Shown: positions 1 to 25,965 of the stretch, one piece after another
Layout: every line of letters starts with the position of its first letter
Numbering within the stretch: position 1 is the stretch's first letter
Origin: Apis mellifera
Taxonomy: Eukaryota > Arthropoda > Insecta > Hymenoptera > Apidae
Assembly (NCBI RefSeq): GCF_003254395.2
Contig: NC_037640.1
Coordinates: 282,501 to 346,500, forward strand
DNA length: 64,000 nucleotides
Direction: 5' to 3'
Translations under genes and position numbers: made by a program
Notes under the pieces: generated by a model
What the model was told of the DNA's origin: nothing
Databases searched by the model: none
The model's input: the letters and a program-made list of their open reading frames with translations, nothing else

Positions 1-2453
1 GTGAACGTGTGTGTGTGTGTGTATGGCATTTGTTTATTTTACAATATATATTTCGTATATATCTATTAAAGTTACTCTTTTTGACCAAATGCGTAGGTAG
101 AAACGAAAAATTGGTTAAGATGCATATATTATTCGATTTCATTAAATCCTTGCTCTCTCTCTCTCTTTCTCTCCTTTATTTTCTCCTTCAACTTTCTTAT
201 ATCGCTTATTTGTTACATATAATCAATAATAATTCAAAAATTATCACAATTTTTAAAAATTTATAATATAAATGAATTTTTAAAAATTTTTAATTTTTAT
301 AATAATGTGTAAGATTATCATATTAAAAAGTTAATTGTAAATTTCAAACTTGAAAATTTATTATAAAAATTAAAATTTACGAATAAAGATTATAAGCGAT
401 AAAAAGTTTTTTTATACTTTAATATCATAAAAACTATAAATTTTGTATTATATCACTATTGTAACGAATAGGCGATATATATATTACATTTTATATAATA
501 TATATAATATATAATGTATAATGTATATAGTACATGTATATATACATGTACATATATATGTACATTATACACGCACTTCACATTCATATGCATATAATAT
601 ACATATAAATATAAAAATACATACATGCATAAAAAAACCGCAACACATGCTTTATGTATCTAAGTGATGTGTGTGTCTATACATATATAACGTGTGCATA
701 TATGCAAACGATTAATGAATATTTAAATCTATTTTTATTTGGCGCGAATAAAAATGATTCAAAAATGAATGTATTTATAAGTTCTTTCTCTACCTTCTCT
801 TTCTCTATTATAATTATGTTATCAAATCTGTCTAAAAAAAAAAATTTTTTTAATAATTTCTTTTCTTTTAATTTCTTTGATATCAATTATATTATGTATA
901 ATTTATATTATAATTTATATATAATTTATGCAATTCTCGATTTAATTAAAAAAATTAAAATTCAAGTGAAGAAAATTTTGTTTCAAAATTTTATTTTGAA
1001 AACAAATTTTCAAAATAGAAAAACTAAATCAAAGTTTTCAAAATCAAAACTATAATTCATTTTAACTATATTATTTTTTATTTTTATTAAATTTTTTTAA
1101 TTGTAAAAGAGATTTTTAAAGTTGTTAATAGAATTGTTAATAGAATTTTTAAAGTTCTTAATTCTATAAATTTTTTTTAATTATGAAGTTATTTGAATGA
1201 GCAACAAACTGATATTCAATAAAAAAAAAATTTCGTTAAATCAAACAAAGTGGAAATGAGAAAGTGCAAGCAAAACAGAATGATTTCATTCTTTTTCATT
1301 TCATTTAACAGAAATTTAAATTATTTGATCAGATTTATATTGAACGTAGACAATATATTATCTTTTCTATCATTAGATGTAGCTTAATTCCTTTCTGGCG
1401 AATTTCCGTAAAAAAAAAATACATTGCATATTATCTCCACTTATTACTAGATTGGGCAGAAATATTTATCTTAAGTATATATCACATGATTAAGCTCGTC
1501 AGAACTAAGCATAGCATTGTGTCATGCGATCTCAATCTAATTTAGTAATAGCAACATATAGGAATAATGTAATATTTTTCTTTTATGAAAATTCGCTGGA
1601 GCACATTTAATGATAAAAATAATAACATATTATCTGCATTCTCTAACCTTCAATAATGTATTTATAATATATATATATATATATATATAAAAATTTCAAT
1701 TCATATTTGTATATCAATTTTTATATTTATTTTGATTTTTTGAATTAAAGATATTCTTCAATGATGTCCCACAATATAACATTCTCTTTGTAAATCATAT
1801 ATCTCATTTTATTTTATCCGCACAATGCGTATAAAAGTAATTCATAATAGTTCGTTTCATACAACGAAATCTTAAAATTAAAATTATATTTATAATAATA
1901 AAAAAATTGTTAAAAATATATATTCATCAATTATATTTTTATTTTTTTTTTATAATTAAATAATATAATATATAAATTTAATATATTACACATTATACAT
2001 AACTATATATTTATATCTATAAAATTTATATATCACTATCTGATTTTTCTTTCTATTATTTTATTGGTCATTAATCAAATGTTACTTTTGTTGAAAAATT
2101 TTGTATCAAAAAAATCAAATATAATGTCAATATATAATTCAAATAATTAATATCAGCTGAGATTAAATTTATAATACATATTAATGTTATAGAATCAATA
2201 TATTTTAAAAATATTTAAAATCATTTTGTGAAATATATTGTAAACGTTTCATATGTACTTACCTTCTTAAAATAAAGAAACATAATGTATAATAACTATA
2301 TATAATTAAAGCAAGTAAAAAAATAATAAAAAAAATAATAAATCTTATTAAAAATATATATTTTATTATATTTAAAAAACTTTTGAAGAAAAAAAATGAA
2401 AATAGGTAATATATATTAAAGTAGTTTTTGTTATTTTATGCATATACAATATA

Positions 2454-2501
<48 letters not shown>

Positions 2502-4879
2502 TACACATAATAATATATCACATAAAAATTTATAAGCAAATTTTGTCAAAATTTTATAGATTAACTTGTATTGCACTTATATCTATTAAATTAATTTGGA
2601 TAAATCATTTTAAAAATAGAAAATTAAAAAATTATTTTATTTTCTTTACTTTTGTATTTTTATTAAAAATTTAATAATAAAAAAAATGTTTTTTATATTT
2701 ATAATAACTATAACTATAATTAAAGAAATCTAAAGAAATAAATAATAGAAATTAAGAGAATTTTAAGATAACATAAATATTATTCATATTGAATAAATTA
2801 GATTATTTAAATTTTTATGTATTATCTAACTTTTAGATTATTATAAAAGATTTAATAAAATGATTTCTAAAACTATTTTTATTTTCATAATATTTCAATG
2901 TTTTTAGAAAAAAATTTATTATATAATTTCTAAACTATATACAATTAAAAAAATGTTTGAAATAAATATTATTTTAAGTAATAAACTATTTATAAATAAC
3001 TAAAAATTAATGCAATTTTATTAAAAAAAAATGAAAATCGATTTCTGTTGCATTTAAGATATCTTCTTCCTTTTTCTAAATTTTATATTCTTTAAATAGT
3101 TAAATTTTTTGATTTATATAATTAAGAAAAAAAAAGAACTTAACTTAATTGATATCTATAATGGTTTCAATTTTAACTGAAATCATTATAGATATTTCCA
3201 ATGCTTTATATGATATATCATATATGTGTGCTAATTAAATATATGTTATATTTAATTTCTATAAAACATTAATATACAATTAAAGTTATTATACAAACAT
3301 TGCAAAAGTATCTTAAGTTAATATCTACAATTTTTCTCGTTTACGATTTGTACTGTCACGTAAATTTATAATTGAATAATTGAATAATTGAATAATATTA
3401 CAAATGTAATAGTATTGAACTTTGGATAATATTTGAATTGCTGAGCAAAGTGACATTTTTTTTTTTATTCCTATCTATATTTCATCAAAAAATTATTATA
3501 TATTTGTGCTTAATGATAAAACTGCAATAAATATGTAAATATAAAGAAGGAATATGATTAAGTAATTGAATTTTTACATGAATTTTTAGGCACTGTATTG
3601 TCTATCTATAGTAATTTATATGTACAAAATATTAATGAGCTTTGAAGAATTAATTGTAAAGACTAAAACAAATTCAAAGTTATATACAAAAATGTCAGTT
3701 GAGACTTATTTATTAAGTTATAAGAAATTAAAGTTTATATAGTTAAATAAAGTAAAGTGAAAATATAATAAATCAATGATATAACAAAAAATTTTTGTAT
3801 TTTATAGTAAAATTCTGTTCATATGAATGAAATTTTATATTCAAATTTTCAAAAATTTCAATTCCTATTATTTAAATTACTGTCAAGTATTATTTTATTT
3901 ATATGAATGTCTTTATATTATAATATGATTAGAAATGTATATTGAATGTATGATACTAAATAAATAAAAAATTAATTCATTAAACACATTCATTAAAAAA
4001 GTTATTAAGTTTTCAAAATTGTTTCTAAATTTATAATATATTTTAAAGAAATTGTTTGAAAAATGTTTTCTTTTATATGAATATGGACTCTTATTAATTG
4101 AATGAAAAATTAATTGAAAAACTAAATAAAAAAAAAAAAAAATAACTAAATTGACTTCTAATATATGAATGAAAAATATGAACTTAATTTTATGAACATA
4201 CTTATATCTTCACAGAATCATATAAATGAAATTTTATTTTTTATGATTTTTTAGTATTTTATTCTTGATTCGTCTATTGAAAATTTTGACTTATAATTTA
4301 TAACTTGTAATTTTTAACATAATAAATAAGCCACAATCAATATTTCTATAAATCGTTTTAATTTCTAAAATCGATTTTAACCTCCAAAAATAATCTGTAT
4401 ATGGTAATATAATATATGCTAATATATAATGGTAACTTACATTCATCTTATTAAATGACATGCCATATATATAGAGATTTTATCGTAGATTTAATTTATC
4501 ATATATCAAATTGAATTTAACTTTGTGTTAATAGTATATATTTATGACAAATTTATATACGATATAATGATATAGAAAATTTTTATTGTAAGTTTATTCT
4601 AACAGATCAAATTTTCGATAAAATCTTTATATGTATGGAAGTCTATTCTTTTTATATATAATTTTGAGTTATGTGAGTTACAAAATAAATTTTTTTCTAT
4701 TATAATGGTTATTATTATATCAAAGAATAATTGAAGGCACGTATCAACATGCAATATAACTTTCTTTTTTTTCCTTTCTAATCTCTTCTTAATTAATCTC
4801 ACATATTCTTGTACTACTCTTTGTACTTCTTATATAAAATTTCTAAAAGTTTTTATTTAAACTTTTAGTAAAAAACAAC
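1..4879. other. AT-rich sequence downstream of the SUN gene, no gene seen
   Basis: No open frame here has family resemblance or splice support. The stretch contains (AT)n microsatellites (about 1667-1690 and 2459-2497), a short CT run near 151-175, an alternating purine/pyrimidine palindromic zone near 530-570, a small hairpin at 3152-3195, and a one-arm copy of the dispersed palindromic repeat near 3625-3780. It probably includes the 3' UTR of the minus-strand SUN gene next to 4880, but no poly(A) site could be fixed. Confidence 0.6.
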
Positions 4880-15545
<10,666 letters not shown>

Positions 15546-17200
15546 AGTTTTGCTAAGAATATAGATTATATTTTAAAAGAATTAACAAAATATTTCATAG
15601 AATCCTGGAAAGTACTATAATCTATTATAATAAATAAAATTAGTATCTTTCTTGCTTGAAAGTTATTTAAATAGGATTTTTTTAGTTTCTATTTTAAACA
15701 TATTTCTAAATATATATTTTTCATATCTTTTATTTTTAGTAATTTCAATCTTTATTTCGAATTAACTCGCGAGATATAAAATATATCATTCAATACGATA
15801 CATATACAATTAAATAGTGTACTATTCTTTCTCTTTTTTTATTTATTATCTAATAGAAAATAATAATGTAATATATATAAGATTATTTGATATTTCAAAT
15901 TTCAATAATATTTTCATAACATAAATACAATACTATTTTAAAAAAATATTTGTAAAAAAAAATACATAAATGTAGAAGATATTTATATACGTGTCATGCG
16001 CGCGCGTGTATATGTGTACATATTTTGTGTTTCGATAAAATTGCAAGAATTTTATTTAGAAATAAAATTAAAAATGTATTTCTGATTAGTAATAATATCT
16101 CAATTAAAATAAAATTGGATTTAATAGAGATATTAAAAATAAATTTTATAGTAATAGAATCTAAGAAATCTAAAGAAATCCAATTTTATAATAATATGAA
16201 ATCTTATTTAAGCATTTTGAAAATAAATCGTATATAATAGATGTTATATTATTCAATAAAAAATAAAATGTTATGACATATAAATAATGTAAGAAAATAA
16301 TTAAACAAATTTCAATGACTAACAAAAATGTTAAAAAATAAAAAATAAAAATATTATTTTGCATAAAATATCTAGATGTTTCGTAAGTGTTGAGCTTGAA
16401 TAAGATGAAATGCTATTTCGATTACGAGACAGTAAGACTAGTAAGGTTATAGTATAATATACTGTATTGTATTTATATAATAATTAAAATCTATATTTTT
16501 CGAATGCATAAATTATAAAAAAAATATTAATGTTGATGGAAATAGTGGAAATATTAATATTATATTTTCACTATTTCCATGACATTTATAAAATTCATTT
16601 AAATTCAATTAATTCCTAATATTTTTAAAAACAATAATCCAAAAATAAAAAAAAATGTTATATATGAATATTATATATGAAGTTTGTTATAAATGCTTTA
16701 TTATAAAATTATAAGCAAATATTGAAATCCTCCAAACCCCAAATTAATTAATTATTTGGCCTCTCAGATCATTTTTTTAATTTTAATTTAATTTAATTTT
16801 TATTTAAAGAAGTTTTAAAATAAAAAGTATATAGTATAGAAATAAATATACATCAAAAATTAATTCAACATATTAATAACGCAATTGAGATGTAATAAAA
16901 TTTTTAAGAATCTTGGAATATAATATATTCTATATTGTCGACATCAAATGATAATCATTAAATAATAATTTAAATATTTTACAGGTTTTTTACAAATTAA
17001 AAAGTATTATGTAAGTAAACATGATCAATCTTATTCTCTAATACCGAATTTGCTAAATATGTATATTCAGGTCACATTCAATATTTGTTTGTAATGAAAT
17101 ATTTAAAAACAAATTTTAATAACATTTTTTTCTTATTTTGTTTTTAATTAGATTTCTGCAATTTTGCCAAAAAATTGAAATGCTCATATATGTATGTATG

Positions 17201-17251
<51 letters not shown>

Positions 17252-18980
17252 AACAGTTATTATATACACATTAATATCAATTTAATTATATCACTACCTT
17301 TTCTGGAAAACTTTTCTATTTATAGAGAACTCACCAAAAATATATGAAAGAAATTTGCGATTCTTCTTAAATGATTCAATATGTCGTGCATTCAAAAAAA
17401 TATAAAAATATTCACTTTGCAATATTGATTAAATGATACAAACTAGTTCTTTTTGTTGTTGTTTCGAAACGTCTGTCAACATTTATGTCTTTCAAAAGAT
17501 CTAAAATCTAAGTTGAGTCTGCAACGCGTAGAAAACGACGAATCTATATGCGCGCGCATCTTATGATGATTCATTTTATAATACTCTCCCTAGTTTAATA
17601 TACCAAAGTTACCAAAAAAATCAAATTATAATATTTACTTAGTTCAAAATAAATCAATTAAATTGATATTTTAAAATAAGGAAATTTAAAAAAATTGTAT
17701 TAGAAAATAATTTATGACCATTTTTTATGATTAAAATTTGTAAGTAAATAAAAAAAAAAATTAAATTTAGTTAACTGAATTTTAGAAAAGATTTTAAAAT
17801 TTTTGTATTTTTTTAAATGTTTTTTTATAAATTTTGATATCTAAAAATAATATAATAATTATCTCTTAATTATCAAAATTCAATGGATTAAAATGACCGA
17901 TTTTATTTGCAAAGTCTCATATTTATATAGAAATGTTGTGAATTTTTATCCAAACCAATAGAAAAATAGAAGTATCAGTACGCGCCAGATTTAAATAAAT
18001 TTTCAATTAAAAAATTTCATATAATTTTTCAATTAAAATTATAATATATAAATACTTATTTAATAAAAAATATATTTTTATTAATATTCGTTTATATTTA
18101 TAATAAATACATTGATATAATAACATTTTTCTTATATTTAATTATCGTTATGATATTATTTTTTTTCTTAAATTTAAGCTTTATATATTATATATTATAT
18201 AATATATTATATTATTAGATATTATATTGAATTAAATTTTGACTTCTGACCATTGTAAAGTGATCCCTCATGTAAATACATAATTCTATTTGAATTTGAT
18301 TAAAAATATAATTCATTTGAATTTCTTTTTAATTTTAATTTAAATTTAATATATGATAATATTTTAGTATCCAAATAAATTCTATAAGAAAATCAATGTC
18401 AGAAAATTTTTTAATTAAAAATTTGAACTTGGCACACAATTTTTTATGCTTTTATCGCTCAATCAGATTGAGTTAAAATTTAACATGGCATCATAAAAAA
18501 TCTCAAAAATAATTTTTGAATTCTATCAAAATTTATAAATTTTCAAAAATTAATGTTCCAAATTAAAATTCAATTTATTTTATTTTCATTTAATATTTAA
18601 TTTTTTATTTTAATTTTTGATTGATTTAAATTTGTGTTTAACACTAAAAATGTAGTAATAAAACAATATTTTTATTTTTAAAGCTATTAATCTAAATTAA
18701 TGTAAATCTTGTAATCTAAGTTATTTTTTTTTATTTTACTATTAATAAAAAATACGAAAATAAATAAGACATCCATTAAAACATCCAAATATTCCATTAT
18801 ATAATCATATTCCTGATAATAATCACTTATATGATTAGAAATATTGTAATCAAAATAATAAAGTTCTTTCTCATAATTAATATATATTTATGATTCTATG
18901 GTTAACTATCAAGATTAATAAATATTTCATTGATCGAAATATCTAAAAAATGATTTAAGATATAATTTGAATTTTTAGAA

Positions 18981-19047
<67 letters not shown>

Positions 19048-19194
19048 ATAAAATATATATTATAATAATAAATTAATATAAATTATAATATGATAAAAAA
19101 TATAAAAGGAAACTTGATGAATTATCACAATAATACATATCAGAAGATATATCAGATATTTTATATATAGTTAGTGATTTTGAAGGAGCTGCAT
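15546..19194. other. region between the divergent SUN and zinc-finger genes
   Basis: This should hold both promoters. I see no coding signal. It contains a GC-richer patch at about 17510-17570 (GCAACGCG and GCGCGCGC motifs) that could be a remote SUN 5' UTR or promoter. It also has a short hairpin at 16538-16578, a (GC)n/(GT)n mix near 15997-16012, and long (AT)n runs at about 17206-17247 and 18983-19045. The open frames at 16025-16364 look like random AT-rich sequence. Confidence 0.5.
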
Positions 19195-19324
19195 AATTGA
19201 AAATAAAACTAAACAAAGATAACGATTGGTAATAGTCTGGAGGAAGCGAGAGATCAGGAAATTGTGGACTGTAGGCTGTGGACTGCGGGAAGCAGCACAG
19301 GCCAGTCAGTCCACTAAACAAAAC
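19195..19324 (+). promoter_or_regulatory. likely 5' UTR of the ZAD zinc-finger gene
   Basis: GC content rises sharply here against the flanking AT-rich DNA. The stretch runs without interruption into the ATG at 19325, as expected for a 5' leader. A GTCAGTCC sequence at about 19305 resembles the arthropod initiator (TCAGT), but the start site cannot be fixed from sequence. Confidence 0.45.
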
Positions 19325-22300
19325 ATGGACGCCGTAGAAATAAATACCTCCGATCCGTCACAAAACGAAGAGGGCACTGTGTCGACGGTGGAAATATGTC
19401 GCGTTTGTCTTCTTGGCAATGTGGTAATGCGAGACTTGTTTTTGGAAAGTGAGGTTGCATCCCTATCAGCAAAAGCAATGAGTTTCGCTAATGTTAAGGT
19501 TAGATATGTAATGTAGAGGTTATATGATATAGTATAAATCGTAAGATAAAGTATGTAATACGCTCGACTTTAAATGCATAATTCATCCTTTTACTTTAAA
19601 AAAAAAAAATAAATAAAAGAAATATGAAAATTAAAGGATCATTTACTATTTATAGTTGTCCATTTTGTTTTTTAATTTTCTGTCATATTTCTAATATATT
19701 TAACATTTATATATATATATATACACACACACATACATATACATATATACATATATATATATGCTATGTTATTATTCACATTTTTTTATCGTAATAAAGA
19801 ATCTTGTGTATAATCAATTATTTTAATAAAAATTATTTTCGTGTAATTTAATTCGTATATTCGTAAATGTTTTAGATGTTACCCGGAGACGGTTTACCAA
19901 CGCGTGTATGTTGGATGTGTGCGGATAGACTTGAATCTGCGTACGAGTTTAAATTACAGGTAGAGCAAGCGGATACGGTTCTCAGAGAAAAATTTGTTAC
20001 TATGAATATGAAAGAAGAATTATTTTTTAATGAAGTTGAAGTACATTTAGAGGCAGGAGAACAAAATGAAAATATAGCAGAAATGCATGTGGAAAATGAT
20101 TATCAAAACACCGATACACTTACATCAATATCTAGAGAAGAGAAATCATCGCTTTTGAAGAATCAATTAACTTTGTTACAGACAGAAAAATTAAGCGAAC
20201 AAGAAGAACAATCTATAACAGGTAAACAAAGCTCTAATAAAAGATCAAAATTTTAATTTCTATTATTAACAAGTCTTTTATGTTTCTCAGAACAGAATTC
20301 TAGTACGGTTATAGAGGAAGTAATTGATCAAACAATTACTACCGAACAGACAACAGAAGATTGCATAAATCATGAAGAAGATATTAAAATTATCACAAAT
20401 ACTCCCAAGAATGAAGAAATATTAAAACATGAAAACAGAGATAGTGATTGTCTTGAAAATATTTCAACAGTGGAACATGATTATATATTACAACAAAAAT
20501 GTGTATTATCTAATGCGAATCAACAAGAACAACTACAACAATGTCATCATCAACTTACTAATTCTGAAGAATCATTTCAACGTGAGGATTGTACAGAATA
20601 TGTAAATTTGTTAGTAAAAGCAGCAGATGCAACAAAACAAGAAAGAGATGATGAAGGAGAAAAATCTGATATTGCAAATACGGACATTAAAGCAGAAATA
20701 GATTCTCAGAACCAAAATGAAACTAGAAGAAGCAAACGTAAATTAGTCCGACGAAACATCGAAACAAAACGAGATTCTGACGAAGAAAATTATTTTGAAA
20801 ATTTGAATTTAACTTCAAGATTGAAAAAATCTTTAGATCAATCGGAAAAAATTTTTTTTCTGTGTTATTTGTGTGACAAAGAGTTCTTATCGAAGAACAT
20901 ATTGAAAGAACATATGCATTCTCATGAAGAAGTTCGAAAAGCATTGTCTTTGAAAAAACTACCAGATACACCACAAAAGAATATTTACAATCTTGCAAAA
21001 TCGCCTCCATCAGGTAAAAGATCGAACAAGTGTCCCTATTGTGGCAAACAATATATATATATAATTTCGTTTAGTAAACATTTAAAGAAACATGAAAGAG
21101 AGAAAGAAGAAGGAAAAGATGAATCAATGCCTTTAGAAATATCATTCCATGAAGATGAACACAGTTTAGATTTTGATGATTATGAAGATACACGACGATA
21201 TTCAGATATTGAATATCGAAAAAAGGCCAAACAAAAAAAAGAAAACATTGCTAGGGAAATAGGAAGAGAAGGAATAGAAGAAGAGCAGGATCAAAATGTC
21301 CATAGAAAGGAAGATGAAAGGAATAAAACTAAAAGTATTATTAATAGCGATTGTGGAAACAATAACAATAACAATAACAAAAATAATGATCACAATGACA
21401 ATGATGATGATGATAATGATGACTATGATAATCAAATGATAGAGAATCGTAATATTCGTGTAAAAACATTTACATGTGATAAATGTACAGAGAAATTTTA
21501 TACGAAACGTAGTTTACGAAAACATACAATGTCGCATACTGCTCTTAAGTGCAGTATATGTGAAGAAGAATTTGATTCGCTAGAAAAATTAAGGAATCAT
21601 CGAACAAAACATGTTATTGAAGGTGTGTTAACTGAACAAGAACTTGAAATGGATACAAAAAATTCGATCAATAATGAAGCAAATAATTATGAGACAATGG
21701 ATAAAGAAAGTGAAGAAAAGAATTGTGGAATAGAAAATGAATCACTTTTGCCAGAAATTGAAAATAATACTTCAAAAAAAAACGACAGGTAGGTAAGAAA
21801 TAAGATTTTATTGCAAAAGAATCATTTATGAATTCATATTATTCTGATAAAGTATCATGTTATTTAGAAGCATGGAGATTCATCATTCTGGAACCAACTA
21901 TAATTGCAAGATGTGTTATCAACAATTTGCAACAAAGGATCTATTGCAGAAGCATATGGAACAACATGAACGTATAAAAACCTACAAATGTACACAATGT
22001 AATAAAATATTTGGTAATGAACTTACATTACGTAATCATCTTATAGCTACAAATCATAAAACTTTCCTTCATGGACAAGAATATGATCCTAATAAACGTA
22101 TTAAAAGAGTTGCTGCGAAAGCTGCGCAAAAAATTATAGATAAAATTAAAACTGAAGATGGCTTAGAAGATTATGATGAAGAAGAAAATAACGATAGGAT
22201 AAATCGTGCTCATTCTATAGATAATAACCGAAATAAGCGAGAAATTTTTTCGCAAAAGAGACATAATTATAAAAAAGAATTAGAATGTGCAAGTTGTAAT

Positions 22301-23851
22301 AAAAAATGTAATTCAAAGCAATCATTAACAAAACATATGGAACAACATGTGAAAGATGAGCAACAACGAGGTATAAAATTGGAAAAACAAAAACAATCAA
22401 TAGAAAAAAAAGAACGACAAAAGGATTGTTTTAATGAAGAAATAGATCATAGTGAAAACAGAGATGATTATGATTCAGATTTTGAAAGTGGTTTAGATTG
22501 GCCAATGGATAATCATGAATGCGCAAAATGTAAAAAACGATATAGCACGAAAAAATCATTGTTACGTCACCAATTGTTGCATGAAGAACCAAATTTCGAA
22601 TGCGATATTTGTAACGTCAAATTCTACCGTAAAGACAAATTAAAAGCTCATTATGATAAATGTTCTGAGAAGAATCCCGATCAAGTAAGAAAATGTAATA
22701 TTTGTGGAGATACTTTCGAAAACAATGAGATTTTGCGAGAACATAGAGCGAAACATGTTACGGAGGGTATTCTTACAGAGGAAGATTTAAGAGATATTGA
22801 ACCGCGACCTGAGGAGAAAAAACCAGGTGAAAAAATTGGAAGGAAGAGAAGAACCGATATTGTAGGTTTGGAATGTACAGAATGTAACAAACAATATACA
22901 TCAAGAAAAGGGCTTTTACGACATATTCAAGTTCATGAAGGAAAAAAGTATTTATGTGATATATGTCCAAAAAAATTTTATAGAAGGGAACATTTAAAAA
23001 TACATGTAGCAAAACATAATATGATTAAACCATATAAATGTACACGTTGTACAAAGCGTTTCATTAAAGAAGAACAATTAACAAATCATTTATCAAAGCA
23101 TGATCGAACATTTAAAAAAAATAAAGAAACTGATAGCTCAAAAAGATTTCTTTGCGAGATTTGTTCCAAAAGTTTCACACAATCGACAACATTAATTGCA
23201 CATCTTAGAGCCCATAATGGCATAAAACCATATGTTTGCGAGGTTTGTTCACGACCGTTTACAACGAACGCTTATTTAAAAATGCATATGAGGACACATA
23301 CCCAGGAACGACCATATATTTGTCAATATTGTTCACGAGCATTTGCTAGAGCTGATACTCTTGCTAATCATTTAACTTCACATACAGGCGAAGCTAAATA
23401 TCATTGTAAATACTGTCCAAAGAATTTTCGCCGTCTTAAATCGCTCAAAGAACACGTTTTTATTCATACTGGTCAAAGACCTTATGCTTGTCCTACCTGT
23501 GACCGACGATTCAATAACAATGGAAGTCGTTATGCTCATAGTAAAAGATGTAAACAAAATTTTGTTCAAAATCAAAATCGTACTCAAGCATTAATCACAC
23601 AAGTGCAACCAGCTCAAAATCAACAAAGAGTGCTACAACAAACCACACTTGGACAAGGACAAATAGTAAAGACTCAAAATATTAAAACGATTACTATTAC
23701 TAGGCAACCTGAACCAGTTACTGCTCAACAAACAGTTATGCAACATCAGGAGATATTAATGCCTTTAATTCTCCCTCTTACAGTCACTCTTACCGATGTT
23801 GGTGAAGAAGTAATTTTACCAGAAGGAACCAAAATATTTACTACATCATAA
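19325..23851 (+). CDS. ZAD domain C2H2 zinc-finger transcription factor with 18 fingers
   Basis: Exons: 19325-19498, 19876-20221, 20291-21788 and 21868-23851, with intron phases 0, 1 and 2, giving 1333 residues. The N-terminal ZAD module, an arthropod-typical dimerisation domain, coordinates zinc through C25, C28, C70 and C73; its two Cys pairs fall in exons 1 and 2. A long acidic, Gln/Glu-rich linker follows. Fingers 1-4 are scattered (about residues 363-614) around a run of Asn and Asp. Fingers 5-13 are spaced irregularly. Fingers 14-18 are close-set with TGE-like linkers, so they are the best candidates for DNA binding. Fingers 9 and 18 end in Cys instead of the last His. The C-terminal tail (about 95 residues) is Gln-rich. 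It should be a nuclear DNA-binding regulator. No one-to-one named orthologue could be assigned, since ZAD genes expand lineage by lineage. Confidence 0.95.
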
Positions 23852-25965
23852 ATTAATACATAATTCTTTTGTGTATTTACTGAATTCTTTTTTCCATTAC
23901 AAAAACAAAAATATTTCATAATCGTAAAAAAAAATATAAAGAACAAATTGAAAATGCAGAAATTGAACATGCTATTTTTGACTTTGTATTATATGTTATA
24001 TATCTCTGTTTATATTTATGAGCTGTAGCTATTGTAAACTATTGGGATTGGATAAAATTGTTTAGAACATAAAAAATGTAAAATGAAAGAAAAAGAAAGA
24101 AAACAAAAAAAAAAATAATCAAATGAATACTTTTTTGATGAAAATAATTTGAAGTTTTCTTTCTGATTCAAATATGTTTCTAAACAATCATTTATTTTAT
24201 TCATTCCAAGCAATTATTTTAAAAAAATAATTATTCTATGTCATATATTTCAAATCAGTTCATTTAAATTGTTTCCTGTATGCTGTGTGTATCTTTTTTC
24301 GGTTATTTCTGTTTGGAAAGCAATTATTATTGTGATTCATAAACATAAAAATACATATATGCATAAATATACACGCATATGTATGCACGCAGATATATTG
24401 AGTAATATCGTGTGAAAATATTTTATGAAATTCATTTATAAATTTATATTTTATTTAAAATAATTATTGAACGTTCTATTCAATTTAATGACAATTAATA
24501 CTTTCAAACAATACGAACATATATAATATAATCAATAGTAAACTTTTGATTTTATTATAAATATATAATTTTTATATTGTTATAATAATAAATATTAAAA
24601 AAAAGAAAAAAATTATCGTAATTTAATAATTATTAAAACAACATTTAGTCTTAAAAAATTATATCTACTTCAAAACTGAAAATTATAAACTAATGTACAA
24701 ACAAATTTGTTGCTTTTTATCTGTATATTGAACACGTTATTATCATTTTATTATAACATATAATTATGGTGTATATACCGATTGATCTTTAATATAAAGA
24801 AACCGTTATCCAAAGAATGTATTATACATTGTACGAAAAATTCAACATAATTTTTTACAAAATATGGATTTTTAATTACAAGAAAAAAGAAATTACAATT
24901 GTATACAAATTATGTGAATGTTAAAACTAATTGCATTTCTTGTGTAGCACGATATCGATAGAATGACCATCAATTTTATAATTAGATCTACAATGCATTT
25001 ATTTAACCAGATTTTTCAATTTTAAGAATTTTGCGAAAAATTCATTATGATACTTTATGATACTTGTTATATTACCTATTATGTGAGTATATATATATTC
25101 AGAATAATACATTATATTAAAATTTGTAAAATAAAACTAAAAACTTACAAAAAAGAAATTATGTGCTATTACAGTGTATTATGTTTTACTTTCAATGGAT
25201 ACGGATATGTGATTTATGATTCATTTGTACATATACTTAAACACTGTGAATAAAATATATTCGTAATATCAAAATGATTATAATAGATTTTTATTTTAAT
25301 GATAAATTCTATGATAAATTTTTGTCAAGTAACAAAGGTAAGTGTGATATAATATCTGATTTTAATTTACAATACAAATTATGTAAAATATTCTGTATTA
25401 TTATTGTATTAGTTCAAATAAAATTTAAATAGCTTCAAAGAGAATATAATATGATGTAACTAGTTTTTCAGATGAAATAATTTTGTTATGAGATTTAATG
25501 TATAAAATATAAAAAAAATGTAAATAAACAGTTTCATATATTCCTTATTTTTCATATAGTAATAAGTTTATTATTATATAATAAATTTTACAAAATTTAA
25601 ATTATATAATTATATATTAAATTTTTGATTAATGCATTAAAATTATGATTACATTTGATGAAAATATAATAGAAAATATTATAGAAAAATTATATTTCAC
25701 TAAAACTATTCAATTTCTGTTTGAATCTATTTTTTTATATAATGTTATACATAATTTATATTTATAAATTGAATATTTTATATATATATTTTATATATAG
25801 AATATGTGTGCATATATATATAATTATAATAAAACCTAGTTCTAATAATATCCAAATAAAACTATGACTATGACTATAGATATAACTCGAAATAAGTTAT
25901 TTAGACAAATTCCATTGTTCATTTTATATTAAACAAAAAAATATATTATCGAGAAATATATAAAG

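Noticed and set aside
4599..4802. A 67-codon minus-strand frame just past the SUN gene
   Set aside because: There is no family resemblance, and the SUN last exon ends at 4880 with its own stop. It is likely chance.
20723..23970. Several minus-strand frames opposite the zinc-finger gene
   Set aside because: They are shadows of a well-supported coding strand with phase-matched introns and 18 fingers.
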